A stretch of DNA of 64,000 bases, from NCBI RefSeq assembly GCF_010093625.1, contig NW_022985398.1, positions 172,266 to 236,265 on the forward strand, given 5' to 3'. Below the pieces are notes generated by a model. The model searched no databases, had not been told where the DNA came from, and saw only the letters and a program-made list of their open reading frames with translations. Below, one piece after another: positions 40,858 through 51,762 of the stretch. The position numbers were made by a program, and so were the translations under genes. The DNA is from Macroventuria anomochaeta (lineage: Eukaryota; Ascomycota; Dothideomycetes; Pleosporales; Didymellaceae). Position 1 is the stretch's first letter; each line of letters starts with the position of its first letter.

Positions 40858-41525
40858 TCAAACGCCTACACTGAGCGCCGAAGCTTGGAACGTGAATGGT
40901 CCGAGCGTGTCCAGGGCCTTGTCGAATAACCTGGTAGCACCATGCGTCATGAACCGGCTTACCAACATCAGTTCCAGAGTCCGCAGCGCCGTGAATCCGT
41001 AGATTGCACTCTCTAACCTCTTAAGGAATGGCCAATCCGAGTGTTTACAAGAAAAGTGTGATCTTGAAGGGCATCTGCAGTCTGCAAGACGGAAGTACAA
41101 GTATGTGCGAGGCGCCGCAATACGGATGGTGACCTCAAGACGTCGAATCCAGCAACGCACGTTGATGAGGCAACCAGAATGAGATTAGCTCGGACGAGGT
41201 CGGATGCGGAAGTGGTATGGCGGCTACACTGACGGTGTTGAAAAGTCTCTATCACGATACGTGCAACACGGCCCGGTGCCTCTAGGAAGGTGAACAGAGT
41301 ATGCTCTATCAGCTCTTCGACGTCAAGAAAGACCTCCTTGAGCATGCGGATCTTCGGGCAATATCGCGTTTGTAACTGTGCCTTTTTCACAGCTTCGGGA
41401 AGCAAGAGTGCGTTTGCCAGAACTTCCGCAATCAGCTCCTCTGGTAGTGCCAAGATCATTTCACCGAGTGTTCGTTGTCGGCTCACAGGCGTGGGGGTTG
41501 TGGCATCAGGGGCTTGTTTCGACAT
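40858..41525 (-). pseudogene. F-box-like family protein, copy A, broken splice acceptor
   Basis: The start MSKQAPDATTPTPVSRQRTL is followed by an F-box-like LPEELIAEVLANALLLPEAV. Exon 1 ends at 41234 with a GTCAGT donor. The second coding block (CWIRRLEVTIRI, DWPFLKRLESAIYGFTALRTLEL) runs to 40858 in another frame. Copy B at 42089-42792 has the same intron, same phase, with acceptor CTCCTCCAG; here the aligned sequence is CTCATCAACG, without AG. No other AG gives the right frame before the block. Unless a non-canonical acceptor is used the gene cannot make the full protein. The family, an F-box-like leucine pattern plus a C-terminal domain, is known to me only as uncharacterised fungal proteins. 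Confidence 0.5.
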
Positions 41526-42088
41526 GGTGAGCACTCGAGCGTTGTGCGTGAGGTATGCGCAGACACACACTCTGGGCTTTGTACGTGGAAACAGAGAGGT
41601 GAGTAGAATGGAGATGAAAGGAAGAATTATTTCATCTACGAATATGGGAAAGGAGCCCTGAAGATGTGTGCTAAGCCCATCAATCGACCCTGGCATGGGG
41701 CCATTGGCGCTGTCATTGGCGACCTATACAGGTTCGGTACCGCCTTTCGTTGCGAGACCAGCGCCTGGTCTCATACAAACACGATATCACACAACTCCCT
41801 ACAACGTCTTATTGGGAACTGGTGGCTACATTGCTATCTGAGAACAGCCGAAATTGATCCCTTGTATCGTCATCTTCCTTCTCGTTAGGACAAATTTACT
41901 ATGGAGTAGACACTGACGCAACTTTCTCAATTGTTGGCGCCCTTGCCTGCGACCGTCGCATGGCCGTAGTCAGAGCGTTATTCCACGGAGGAAGCCCTTA
42001 TATTTCAATGAACTTGCCGGTCGCAGACATATGCTTCGCCAGAACCCTTTCCAGGCGTTCATCATGGATTATGTCGCCGGACATTACA
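41526..42088. other. Spacer between the two F-box-like copies
   Basis: No supported gene; likely upstream region of copy A and 3' flank of copy B. Confidence 0.45.
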
Positions 42089-42792
42089 TCATCCTTCAGC
42101 CACATTGGATAGGCAGCATGCTTCCACAATAAGTTCTTGTCTCTGAAAGCGGATAGGTTCGAGCATGCCCAGATCTACGTCGAGTAGTCGGAGTGCTGCA
42201 TCTTTCGTAATGAATATGTCTTCGAACATTAACGTCAAGGTTTTCAATGCCGTAGACCCGTGGACTCCATGCTGCACTCGTCGCAGAAAATCCCAGTCTA
42301 GCATCGGAGTGAGAACGTAAGGTGGCCCCAGGAAGTGGAAGAACGATCTCGATCGTAGGTTCCCAATCTGGACCTCGACTTCCGAGTGCCGGATCCAACG
42401 ACGAATACCTGGAGGAGAAGCCAAAAATTGCGATCTGACCAAACTTCATCATTCTGCGGACCAGATAGGTGGAGCGTGTTTGTCTTATAGAAGACCATCT
42501 GCGCGAGTCTTAGGATCGGTTTCGGTGCTGCTAGGAATGGGATCAAAGTGTTTTTTGTAAGTTTCTCCACCGGCATGTGCTTCCAGTTGCCATCTCGACA
42601 CTGGCACGATGGCCACTCACATTCTCGTCCCTAGTAATCTGCTTTCGTAATAGCCCCGGGAAGAAGTAGGGCATATACCAGTATCTCAATCATCACCTCC
42701 TTGGGCAGTTTCGATAGCAGCTCCCTGAATGTTCGGAGCTGGGGTGCGGGTGGAGCTGGGCTGGAGACGGTAGATTCGAAAGAGGCGGACAT
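42089..42792 (-). pseudogene. F-box-like family protein, copy B, in-frame stop
   Basis: Exon 1 starts MSASFESTVSSPAPPAPQLR and continues FRELLSKLPKEVMIEILVYALLLPGAITKADY, then meets TAG at 42631-42633. The same frame continues (MPVEKLTKNTLIPFLAAPKP) to 42462. An intron, 42461-42409, leads to exon 2 (RRWIRHSEVEVQIGNL, DWDFLRRVQHGVHGSTALKT) ending at 42089. Copy A has a Gln CAA codon exactly where this copy has TAG, so a C-to-T change of a CAR codon explains the stop. The GTCCGC donor is weak. Copies A and B are tandem, same strand and diverged. Function unknown. Confidence 0.55.
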
Positions 42793-43123
42793 TGTCGACG
42801 ACTACGAATTCGACTCGATTATAGGGCCCAAATTTACATTCATATGTACTGTTTGAGAAAGCTCGCTCCCACAGAGCAGTTAACCAACGTTGCATGCCCA
42901 TTGCTACGAGGCAATTATCAGTCCTTACTCAGTTTCGTGCCATGCTCGACTTTGTATCAATCGGTCAATGCACGGTCACACTCCGGTCTGAACCACTCGT
43001 CGTTCTACGCTCCTAGCTGCTTTCAAGCAAATATATCCCTTCATCTTTCAATCGGCATTTTTACAAAACATCCACTGCTTGCACATTCACAACCTTGCGC
43101 CTCGACATGAAATCATTACCATG
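42793..43123. other. Spacer, no supported gene
   Basis: Upstream of F-box-like copy B and downstream of the ankyrin remnant. Nothing recognised. Confidence 0.45.
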
Positions 43124-44385
43124 TCAACTGACACCCTGAAGAAGGTAGATGATCATTTGTCGAGCCTCTGACTCCGTCGCGTTGTCCGGAAGATCATGGA
43201 CGAACATGCTGTCAAGATTTGCGTCATGTACGAGCAGGAAGTGAAGGAGCTTTAACGTCTTCGGAGGATACTGCGTGCTGTAATACAGTGACTGCTTTAC
43301 CATCATGCGAACGAGATCCGTCCTTCGATGGATGCACCTTGAGTGAGGAGGACGTTCACAAGGTCCTAACGTCCTAGCTTTAGAGCGATAGCGAGAGGTC
43401 TCGTTCCTCCAATGGAGTCGATGCCGACCGTGCCCTGCTCGATGAGCCGACAGACAAACCATTTGCTCCCGTGTTCGAACAAGAACTTGACCTCTTTCTG
43501 CCGAAGGCTGCTACGTTGCTCGGTGTCAGTACAGCCACCCAGCCACTGTTGTCTTCGAGTGTTTTGAATGATAGGAACGATGAACTTTGCGTTGTTTGTC
43601 ACGCAGAGTTTGAAGAGGTCTCCCAGCGTGAAGTCGACGGACACAAAAGTCGGATGCGTCAGAACTCCATAAAGAATCATGCTTGTTCTGTTGGTTCTAT
43701 AGGTCCGAAGTGTATGAGCGAGTGCCTGCCGGATGCCTTTGCCAACAGTGACATGGTGGCACATCACTTTTCGAAATGCAACTTCGATACGACTCAGGAC
43801 GGCATTGAGCATCTTAATCTCATCCGAGACCACAGCTGCCATGATAGCGTTTGAAAAGTGTGACATGTTGGCTTTGAAATCGCTGAAGTCATCACTGATG
43901 CTGCTGAGGAACAATTGGACGTCTCCAGTGGTAGCAGCTACAGCAGGAAGCACCTCTTTTTGGAACGATTTGCGCTTTTTGGTGTCGCTCTTGATGATAC
44001 TGAGGAACATTCCAGCTTCGTGAGTAGCCATAGCATTGCAGACGCCGTCTGTGTATCGTGTGCGAACCGACTCGATGCTTTCCTTTCTGGGTATCTGTGT
44101 TCGCGCAACCAAGCCTTTGACAACAAGCTTGATGTATTTTGAAACTGTGTCCTGCGGAGCATTGGTGTATCGGATCTTCTTGGGGGGGATGGTACCAGCG
44201 TGCGCTTCGAAAACACCTCGGTAGATTTGTGTTTGGATATCCTTTGGAAGTCGATGTTGGGAGTGATTTCCAAGCGCGATAATAAGCTTGGAATTTGTGG
44301 CAAAGGCGCGCAAAAATTTACAGCTGGAGTGTTGAATTGTGCGTGATTTGGCAAGCGGACGCCCCTGCCGAAAGTTCACTTCCAC
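43124..44385 (-). pseudogene. Ankyrin-family protein, truncated and frameshifted
   Basis: A minus-strand frame from 44385 to a TAG at 43366-43368 resembles the intact gene at 56110-57836: FQKEVLPAVAATTGDVQLFL here aligns with LDEILPAAAAAIGDLDTFRS there. The ankyrin unit TRPLAIALKLGR-(stop)-DLVNVLLTQGASIEG runs straight through the TAG, then a frameshift near 43335 moves the continuation (MMVKQSLYYSTQYPPKTLKL) into another frame ending at 43124. No ATG and no F-box start are found upstream, so the N-terminus is lost. The family is a lineage-expanded set of F-box/ankyrin proteins of unknown role. Confidence 0.62.
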
Positions 44386-44594
44386 CTCACCAGCATGACA
44401 TCATGTCATAAGTCGAGATGCATCTCTCTCAAGTTTTCAGTTCGAAAAGACCTGGTGCATTTGAAGTTCGATTCCTGTGGCTCATGGAGTTTGTAGCTTT
44501 CACTCAGCTGACCGGATCAGTGCGATGGTTCACTCGAGCTAGCTGTATATGAAGTCAGCTTCCACAGCGCAATGTGCTCTTTGGACTCACAAAG

Positions 44595-45463
44595 CAAGCC
44601 TCCCAGATGGTGGCAGTGCAACCGCCACTGAACCTAGATTTGTTGCTTCCTGCCCCAGGGTAAGTCACGAAGATCTTCTCGCGCCAATGCCTACTAACAC
44701 ACATACAGCTTAATTGGCAATCTATTCCATGTGAAAGTGGGCTGTCATGCAGGTGACAATCATTTTGAAGTCTTCGCGGTCCATCGCAGCGTTCTTCATA
44801 GCGTTGATGTCTTCGTCGAAGTATGTGAAAGGTACGGCCGGATATCTTAGGATCCACAAGACTTTTCGAACTATAGTGTTCCACTTTTGCTGACATCGAG
44901 CCTCGAGGCTTTCGGACCCGGATCAATTAGCTATACTCTGGCCAAGCACCAAATCTGTTACAAATGAAGCCAGACCAGGACGGCAAAGTTGACGTCGACT
45001 GGCCTGCCGAAGCGTATTGTGTTGGGTGCACAGTAGGTGACCGGGGCTTCCAGGCAGCCCTTACCGGAATGGTGCTAGATTGCACTGAAAAGATTGCCGA
45101 CTGTCCAAATGGTGCGTTCGTATACACTAGCTATAAAGGTACCGAGCGGTGGTGTTCAGCTCGGGAGCTTATGCTTGATGCTTTTGTTTGGAAGGTGGAC
45201 AATAGCTGGCAAAGCGTTGAGGATATGAAAGGAGGATACCATGAGACCTTTCGAAAGATCTTGTTTGTTTGTTGGTAGCATTGCGGAAGAGACCTTGGGA
45301 TCGGAGCGAGAACGAGGTGGTTGATCTGTAAACAGGCGAGCCCCTGAATGCGCCATGGGAACAGAAGGAGAATTACTTCAAGCTCATGACTACAGCTGAG
45401 ATTGAAGCGTTCGGGAATGAGGTGACAGATGAGAGAAATCTCAAACAGCGTTCCTTCAAATGA
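44595..45463 (+). pseudogene. BTB/POZ-domain gene, decayed copy 1
   Basis: An exon ends at 44659 (LLLPAPG), a clean intron follows (44660-44708, GTAAGT donor, CTACTAACACACATACAG), and the next exon gives a BTB core: LFHVKVGCHAGDNHFEVFAVHRSVLHS. A TAG at 44848-44850 and a frame change follow. In a second frame LYSGQAPNLLQMKPDQDGKV, VGDRGFQAALTGMVLDCTEK and LMLDAFVWKVDNSWQSVEDM continue the C-terminal BTB-family pattern, with a TAG at 44928-44930 just before LYSG. Another stop at 45276 precedes the tail (APWEQKENYF). Such proteins are usually substrate adaptors for Cul3 ligases; this copy cannot make an intact protein. Confidence 0.6.
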
Positions 45464-45859
45464 GACTAACATCAGCATGATTGATGCTCTCAGGCCGAAC
45501 TGTCATATCCACACCAACATACCTGATTGTGTACATTGGTCCACAATATTTGATGATGTTTGCTGTCGAGTCCATCTCCTCTCAATCGAGCTACATGGCA
45601 AGTGACTGATCAGGTGACCTGGTCAGTTGTATTCTGCAATTGCTTCCCGGTGATGAAGAGCCTATAACGAGTCGTTGGTCACGGACCAAGATGTTCGAAC
45701 TTTTGCGAGAACGTAATTCTTTCTGACTCATCATGTCCAGCCATATTCTATGAACATTGCGATTGTATTTGCAGCAGAGCAGACTTGTCTACCCGTTCGA
45801 ACCAGAGTAAGCCCTATGTTCAAAGACTGATTTACCCGCTTCTGCTGATCTGACCATAG

Positions 45860-46172
45860 CTTGACCACTACCGGATTTTCAGGATACTGCCTGACCGATG
45901 CTGTATACAAGAATAATGATTATGAGGCTTTGAGGCAGGTTGTGGTTAATGTATGGATGTGGAAAGCGAACGAGCGGTGGGATGGTGTAGAAGACATGGA
46001 CTGCCTTTTTGAACATAACGACTGGATTAATTACAGAACAATGTTCGCCGCCGATATATGTGCCGCTTTGCTGCGGGTGTGCCCCATTCCTGGTCAAGAG
46101 GTGGCGACAAGGGAGAAGAAACCCTGGGAGGATCCGGAGAAGTATTATGAGAAGAGTATCGAGCTGGAATAG
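45860..46172 (+). pseudogene. BTB/POZ-domain gene, decayed copy 2 (C-terminal part)
   Basis: The frame after a plausible acceptor (CTGACCATAG at 45850-45859) reads AVYKNNDYEALRQVVVNVWM, WKANERWDGVEDMDCLFEHN and KKPWEDPEKYYEK, aligning with the C-terminal part of copy 1 (LMLDAFVWKVDNSWQSVEDM, APWEQKENYF). The BTB core is missing; 45464-45859 holds at most scraps of it. A GTAAGC donor near 45808 suggests one upstream exon. Tandem, same orientation as copy 1. Could be a short expressed gene, but truncation is more likely. Confidence 0.5.
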
Positions 46173-46522
46173 GGTGATGCCGGCCAATGCTACAAGGAGA
46201 ACTTGATGGAAGAGATGCGTGAAGGAGGCCGATTGAGATATGCACAATTGGGTAGGAATGACTAGCTGTTTGTTTGCGTGCGTCAATGGTGTCGTGATCG
46301 CTCGCCCAGCGGGTTTGGGCAGGAAGGGGTCATCTGGCAAGCACGCTAGTCCCTGCTGCATGTGTCAACTGCATGTCATGTCGGTAAAGGACCTGCTAAG
46401 CGGTAGCTGTGTTCACACAAAAGAAAACGGTATTGATTCTACAGATCCGTGTAGTCCGGTAAAGGAAAAGCCAAGGTATTTACACATGTCGCAAGATTTT
46501 CATTTCCTTCTTCCTCAACGCT
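46173..46522. other. Intergenic, no supported gene
   Basis: Between the BTB remnant and the 3' end of NUO40. A plus-strand frame at 46240-46539 looks random. Confidence 0.45.
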
Positions 46523-47849
46523 CTACTGGTCGTCGATGACGTGGAGGTACTTCTTCTCCTCACGCTTCTCACGCTCCGACATGGGCGGCAGATCGTAGTA
46601 CGACGAACTCCTGTAGCCCTTGAGATACTCGTATGTCAAGCTGCTCAGCTCCACAGGCTCAATGTCGAGATCCTTGAATGTCTTGGCCTGGGGATCGATG
46701 TACTGATCGATGAATTCGCGCTCAACCTCATCCTCAGAGTGGATGGGCCACCAGAGGAGCTTGTTGGCGTAGCGTGCGACAGGCTTCATGATGGCCTTGG
46801 GTACGTTAATGTGGCGGCGCTTCTTCATGGCTTCCCGCTCGACGAGGTCGTTCAGCTCGGCCATGGTGTACTCTGTGGGACCGTAAAGCTCGAATGTCTC
46901 GGCGGCTGTTGTGTCGTCGTGGAGCATAGCCTCGAGCGCCATACCAACATCGATGGCGTGGACGGGGTTAAAGCGCTCCTGCATCCAGTTGGAAGTGATG
47001 ACGTTGGAAGGCGAAGCAAGGCGGTGGAGAAGACGGTCCTCGAAACCAAACATGGGCGCCGGGCGAACAATGGTGGTCTCCGGGTAGATGGAACGGGCTA
47101 CCTGCTCACCCTGGGCCTTGGTGCGGTAGAACTCCGAGGGCGAGTCGAGGAGGGCGCTGTGCGAGGAAACGTGGACATAGCGGTCAATGTCGTACTTTGC
47201 GACGGCCTCCGCAATGCGCTCAGTTCCTTCGACATGGACGTCCGCCAAATCGAAGTTCTTGGTGGGGTAGTCGCGACCAATGAGGTTGTAGACAATGTCA
47301 GAGTGTCGCACGCTCTCCTCAATCGACGCCGTGTTGCGCAGATCCATTTCCATGAAGACGACGCGGCCAAGGTCACCAGCAACCTTGAGGTGGCGCTTTG
47401 CCATCTCCTCGCGGAAGGGCACAATGACTGTACATCCTGAACGAGCTGTTCCTCCGATTAGCGCCACATCCTGCTTTCTCTGCTAAAAGTTGACGCACCG
47501 AGTCTGTTGACAATGTATCGTCCCAGGAAACCCGTCGCTCCGAATACGGTCGCTGTGTAGCCTGTATGTGTGTGTGAGCGTGCTGGTTCGTGTGTGATTG
47601 CGGGCTACTGCGCACCTCCGAGCGATGATCGACCAGCGGACACAGTCAAAATGGGCTTTCCGGTCCTGCACGAACGTCAGCATTCTGGCCATTGTGCGCG
47701 GAACAGCAGTCGTACCTGGTGATCCTGACATCGTGGTTGATTCGGCCTGCTGGGCGGCTTGTGGAGGTTGAAAACGGGGAGACGCGGATGGAGCGCAGCT
47801 GGGCCGGCATCGCTGCGCGAGAGCGAGCACAGCGAAGAGGCAGGGCCAT
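46523..47849 (-). CDS. Mitochondrial complex I 40-kDa subunit (NDUFA9/NUO-40)
   Basis: Four exons, 47849-47716, 47665-47616, 47561-47499 and 47445-46523, give 389 residues with consistent phases. The N-terminus is a basic, Ser-rich mitochondrial presequence (MALPLRCARSRAAMPAQLRS). Then follow INHDVRITRTGKPILTVSAG, SSLGGYTATVFGATGFLGRY (Rossmann motif GATGFLG at about 69-75) and the atypical SDR domain (IGRDYPTKNFDLADVHVEGT, FNPVHAIDVG). This accessory subunit binds NAD(P)H at the junction of the peripheral arm and membrane arm of complex I. It is divergent from RPN9 with 231 bp between starts. Confidence 0.96.
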
Positions 47850-48080
47850 GGTTGCGGCGTTCAATGGCTGGCGGGAGGGTGGTTCTGAAGCTTGTGGAGT
47901 GCAGCTTGAATGATGAAGTCGGGGCTTGGCGCCTGCACTTCCGCCGATAGTAGCTTCCGCGACGCCATAGCAAGCACATCCCACATCAACACGCCTCCAG
48001 TTCACGACCTCACGACCACACTACCACCCCGCTCTCCACAACAAATATACCGCCACCTCCCTGCTACACACACACTCAAC
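47850..48080. promoter_or_regulatory. Bidirectional promoter NUO40 / RPN9
   Basis: 231 bp between divergent start codons. The RPN9-proximal half is C/A-rich (CCACCCCG, CACACACAC), typical of fungal 5' UTRs. No perfect yeast proteasome element (GGTGGCAAA) is present. Confidence 0.55.
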
Positions 48081-49327
48081 ATGGCACTGGACACAGACAC
48101 AATACCGAATTTGCTCGGCGATGCGCGGGACCAAGCGCCAGAGGAGCTGCAAGAGTACTTCATCGCCTTCGAGGACTACTGGGAGAGGAAGCTGTGGCAC
48201 GAGTTGACCGACAAGCTCATCGAGTTCTTCGAGCATCCGGAGAGTGCCAAGCAGCGGATACCCTTCTTCGAGACGTTCATCAAGAGCTTTGCAAACAAGA
48301 TCAACCAGCTGAAGCTGGTCACACTGGGCCTGAGTGCTGCATCACAGTTCAAGGGTGGGTCATGACAGATGTATGTAACGATAGGTTGTTGACTGCTCTA
48401 GATGACAAAGAGCGCCTCAAGTTCGTCAATGACCTCGCCGAGAGTGTCAACAAGCCCGCCTCACAAGACGCCTATGTCTACGCCACAGTCGCCGCCGCCA
48501 GCATCCAGCTGAGGTTACGAGACGAGGAGGGCGCTAAGAAGAAGCTGGACGAGTGCGAGCAGATTTTGGACAACTTTGACTCAGTAGAGACAGTCGTACA
48601 CGCAAACTTCTACAAAGTCAGCGCAGAGTACTACAAGGTGCGTTTACCAAACAAGGCCTATTGACCTCATACTAACGCACCACAGTCGAAGCACGAGTTT
48701 GCCGCGTACTATAAGAACGCCCTACTGTTCCTTGCCTGCGTCGACATCACCGACCTCGAGCTTCGCGACCGCCAGTCACGCGCCTACGACCTCAGCATCG
48801 CCGCTCTCGTTTCAGATTCCATCTACAACTTCGGCGAGCTTCTCCTCCACCCTATCCTCGATTCGCTCGTCAACACACCGCACTCGTGGTTGCGCGATCT
48901 CCTCTTCGCTTTCAACCGCGGCGACCTCAGCGCATACGACGTCCTTTCGGGCAACATCTCGAAGGTGCCTCTGCTGAAGGACCACCAGACTTTCCTTTAC
49001 CAGAAGATCTCTCTTGCCGCTCTTACCGAGACTATCTTCCGCCGACCACCGCACGACCGCGCTATGACCTTCTCCGAGATCTCGCAGGAGACCAAGGTGC
49101 AGCCAAAGGAGATTGAGCATCTAATCATGAAGGCGTTGAGCTTGGGCTTGGTGAAGGGACAGATTGACCAGGTCGCTGAGATTGCGCGCATCAACTGGGT
49201 GCAGCCCAAGGTCTTGGACATGAAGCAGATCGAGAGCATGAGGGGGCGGCTGAAGGAATGGGACGCCAGCGTCAACCAGCTGGGTAACTGGATCGAGGGT
49301 GTTGGCAAGGACGTCTGGGCTGCTTGA
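48081..49327 (+). CDS. RPN9: 26S proteasome lid subunit Rpn9
   Basis: Three exons, 48081-48354, 48402-48637 and 48686-49327, give 383 residues (yeast about 393). The N-terminal solenoid helices (ELQEYFIAFEDYWERKLWHE, KFVNDLAESVNKPASQDAYV) precede a PCI domain at about residues 190-345 (LLFAFNRGDLSAYDVLSGNI, MTFSEISQETKVQPKEIEHL, IMKALSLGLVKGQIDQV). The C-terminal helix ends in VWAA. Rpn9 is a scaffold subunit of the proteasome lid next to Rpn5 and Rpn8. The second intron has an ideal ACTAAC branch. Convergent with GAA1, 240 bp between stops. Confidence 0.96.
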
Positions 49328-49567
49328 GCGAAGACTAGATCCTGCAGCAGTAGAGTCCTCACTGGTCAGTCATGGCAAGGCTGTCTCCGCCCAACAGAAA
49401 GGGCGGCGTGCAAACGCTGTAAGAAAGGTACCTTCGCGCGCCATGATCGTAGATAATGCATGCATGGTCAAATGGATGGCCAACGAATGAAAAGCTCACG
49501 ACATGAACCCTCAAAGGTTCCAAAAGTACTGTCATTTCTCATACACGTGTACTGCTCTATCGAGGCG

Positions 49568-51574
49568 CTAGCCTACCAGTCCACCTTCCATCACGCCCCC
49601 GGCAACAACAACACTTCCCAACACCCACGCCGGAAACCAAATCAGCCAAACTGTGACCTGCGTCCACAGCCCCCAAACATGCCACCCCTGCGCAGCCAGC
49701 ACAAGCACCTCCTGCAAATCCGCGCCCAGCAACTTGGCACTCCATTGCGCTACCATAACCGGATTGAGCACGGCCAGAAACCCCAGTTGGATCGCTGTCA
49801 GCCATGTCTTGTTGGTCTTGCGCACGAAGCTCAGCGGTGTGGCAAGCACGCCGATCAAGAACGATTGCGAGAAGTTCAGTGTTGCGAGGGCGGCGAGGAT
49901 CATACCCAGCAATAGCAATGAAAAACACTGGATCAACGTAACCTCCTGCGTGGAGAGCGGACGCAGTTCTGAAAGAAACCAGGCGATGACGAGAGGCAGC
50001 AGCGTCGTTCCATTTGCAAAGGTAAGGTACAGACGCGAGAGATTTTCGGCGCCCCAGGTGTTGAACATGTACAACGGTATCAAGCCGAGGAAGTGTATTG
50101 TTAGAACCGAGAGAAGGGGGAAGAGGAGGTGGCGTTCGGTGATGGCGGTGGAGGCTTTGGGGACGAGGGCTTTGTGATCGTCTTGTTCTACGAGTTCCAT
50201 CTCAGGCTGTCTGGACTCGGTGGATAGCGCAGCGATGTCTTTTTTGGCAGCACTGTCGTCCTTGGGAGGCGCGGTGGACGCCGGGTTGGGAATGGGTTCG
50301 GTTGAGCGGCCGCTGGCGACCCAGAGCGCGATGGAGGTGATGCTGAAGTTGACGGCGATTAGCATTGCTGAGGGGAGGTAGGTGCCGATGCTGATGAAAC
50401 GGTTCGCTTGGATGAGGAGGTAGAAAAAGAAACTTTGGTGCAGGTGCTCGAGCAGGTTGTTCAAACTGCGGAACAGCGATTCGATGGTTTTGCCGAGCGA
50501 CATTTCGTCATGCCAGCCGTCGCCAACTGTGCTGAGGGTGATGGCGTCGACGTGGTATGGAATGAAGGATGAGTGAGGTCCGGTTGCGTGACCTAGGCCC
50601 TGGGAGACCATACCACGGAGCATCGTCTGCAATCGCTCCTTGTATGAGTCTCTGTGGTCGAACATGCGCTGAATGGCGCAGCCGATGCCCATCTGGCTCG
50701 ATGCGATCTGTACCGCGGTGTTGAAGAGATCAAGGTTAGGCAGCTGGCCATTCACACCATCGTACAGGACGTGCAGCTTGTCGTATCGGTGGCCCCAGGG
50801 ACCAGCAGGATAGTCAACGGCAACCGCTGCTTGCAATGCTCCGCTCTTGATCTTCAGGCTCTCGACATAGCGCTCGTCGTGCCCATCGTGGTATGCGTCG
50901 ACCCAGGCTTGAGGTCCAGTGGTGCTGTCACCAGACACTAGGAAGATGATGTCCTTGCTCCATAAACTCCAACGCTTGAAGTACCGAGCCAGAGTCAAGA
51001 CAAGAGCTACTCCAGAGTTGTTCACCTCGTCGTCCATGTTCTTCCAAGCTCCAATCAATACAATAGCTTCCGTAGCGTCGGCACGAGGTCCCTGGAGGAT
51101 TGCATAGACGTTCTCGTTTGCAATCGTGCGGTTCGAGACATGGTACGAGTACTTCTGGGTTGCGACCTTGAGGTTGTTCGAGCGGAAGATGTCTCCTAGT
51201 CTCTGGGAGCGTCTGACAGGCGTTAGTATTTATTATATCCTAGAGAAGAAGTTGCTCGACATACTCCTCTACCGGCCTGTCAATCATGGCATGGACCTCT
51301 TGCCGATACGCGCGAAAGACATTATGCTCGCTGCCTGTGAAGTAGGTGTGTACTTGTCCTGGCAGCAGTGCGTTCTCGGAGACGTATGTGTTGCGCGAGT
51401 ACTCATTTAGAGGCAGGACCAGCAGCCATGCTATGCCAATGACAATGCACAGCGCGGAGAGGTAAGGTGGGATCTTGAGAATGCGGGCATCTCGCCGGAG
51501 CGCCAATATCGAGGCTGTACGAGTTAGCAATAACTCCAAGTACCCTATATTGTGAACTCACATATCAGTGCCAT
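49568..51574 (-). CDS. GAA1: GPI transamidase subunit Gaa1
   Basis: Model of three exons: 51574-51562 (13 nt, four codons plus one base), 51514-51261 and 51202-49568, 633 residues (yeast 614). The tiny first exon gives MALIS; splicing over GTGAGT...GCTAAC...ACAG yields MALISSILALRRDARILKIPPYLS, the classic Gaa1 start with a membrane helix. The luminal domain (LIGAWKNMDDEVNNSG, IIFLVSGDSTTGPQAWVDAY, the VDAITL region) is followed by about seven C-terminal helices. Gaa1 is the transamidase subunit thought to form the amide bond between the GPI anchor and protein in the ER. The second intron is less certain: donor GTCGAG is weak, though the frame and DIFRSNNLKVATQ continuation support it. Confidence 0.93.
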
Positions 51575-51762
51575 GTTGCCCGTCGCCCAATTGCTCCGCG
51601 AAGCACAAAGGAGTGACGTTATCGGGTCCTCTGTACTTGGAGCTCTTGGTTGCGGGCGGAAGGAGCGGCGCTAGCGACACGACCCTTGACGATCGCTCAT
51701 CTTTCTCAACGCGCCTGCAGACAAGCTAACACCTGTCTCACACTTCACAGTCGCGCGCCGCC

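Noticed and set aside
42583..42680. An intron that would remove the TAG in F-box-like copy B
   Set aside because: A GTATAT...TACTAG intron is possible on paper but would delete LVYALLLPGAITKAD, which aligns with coding sequence in copy A.
46541..47440. 299-codon plus-strand open frame
   Set aside because: Exact antisense of NUO40; its length follows from the codon bias of the real gene on the minus strand.
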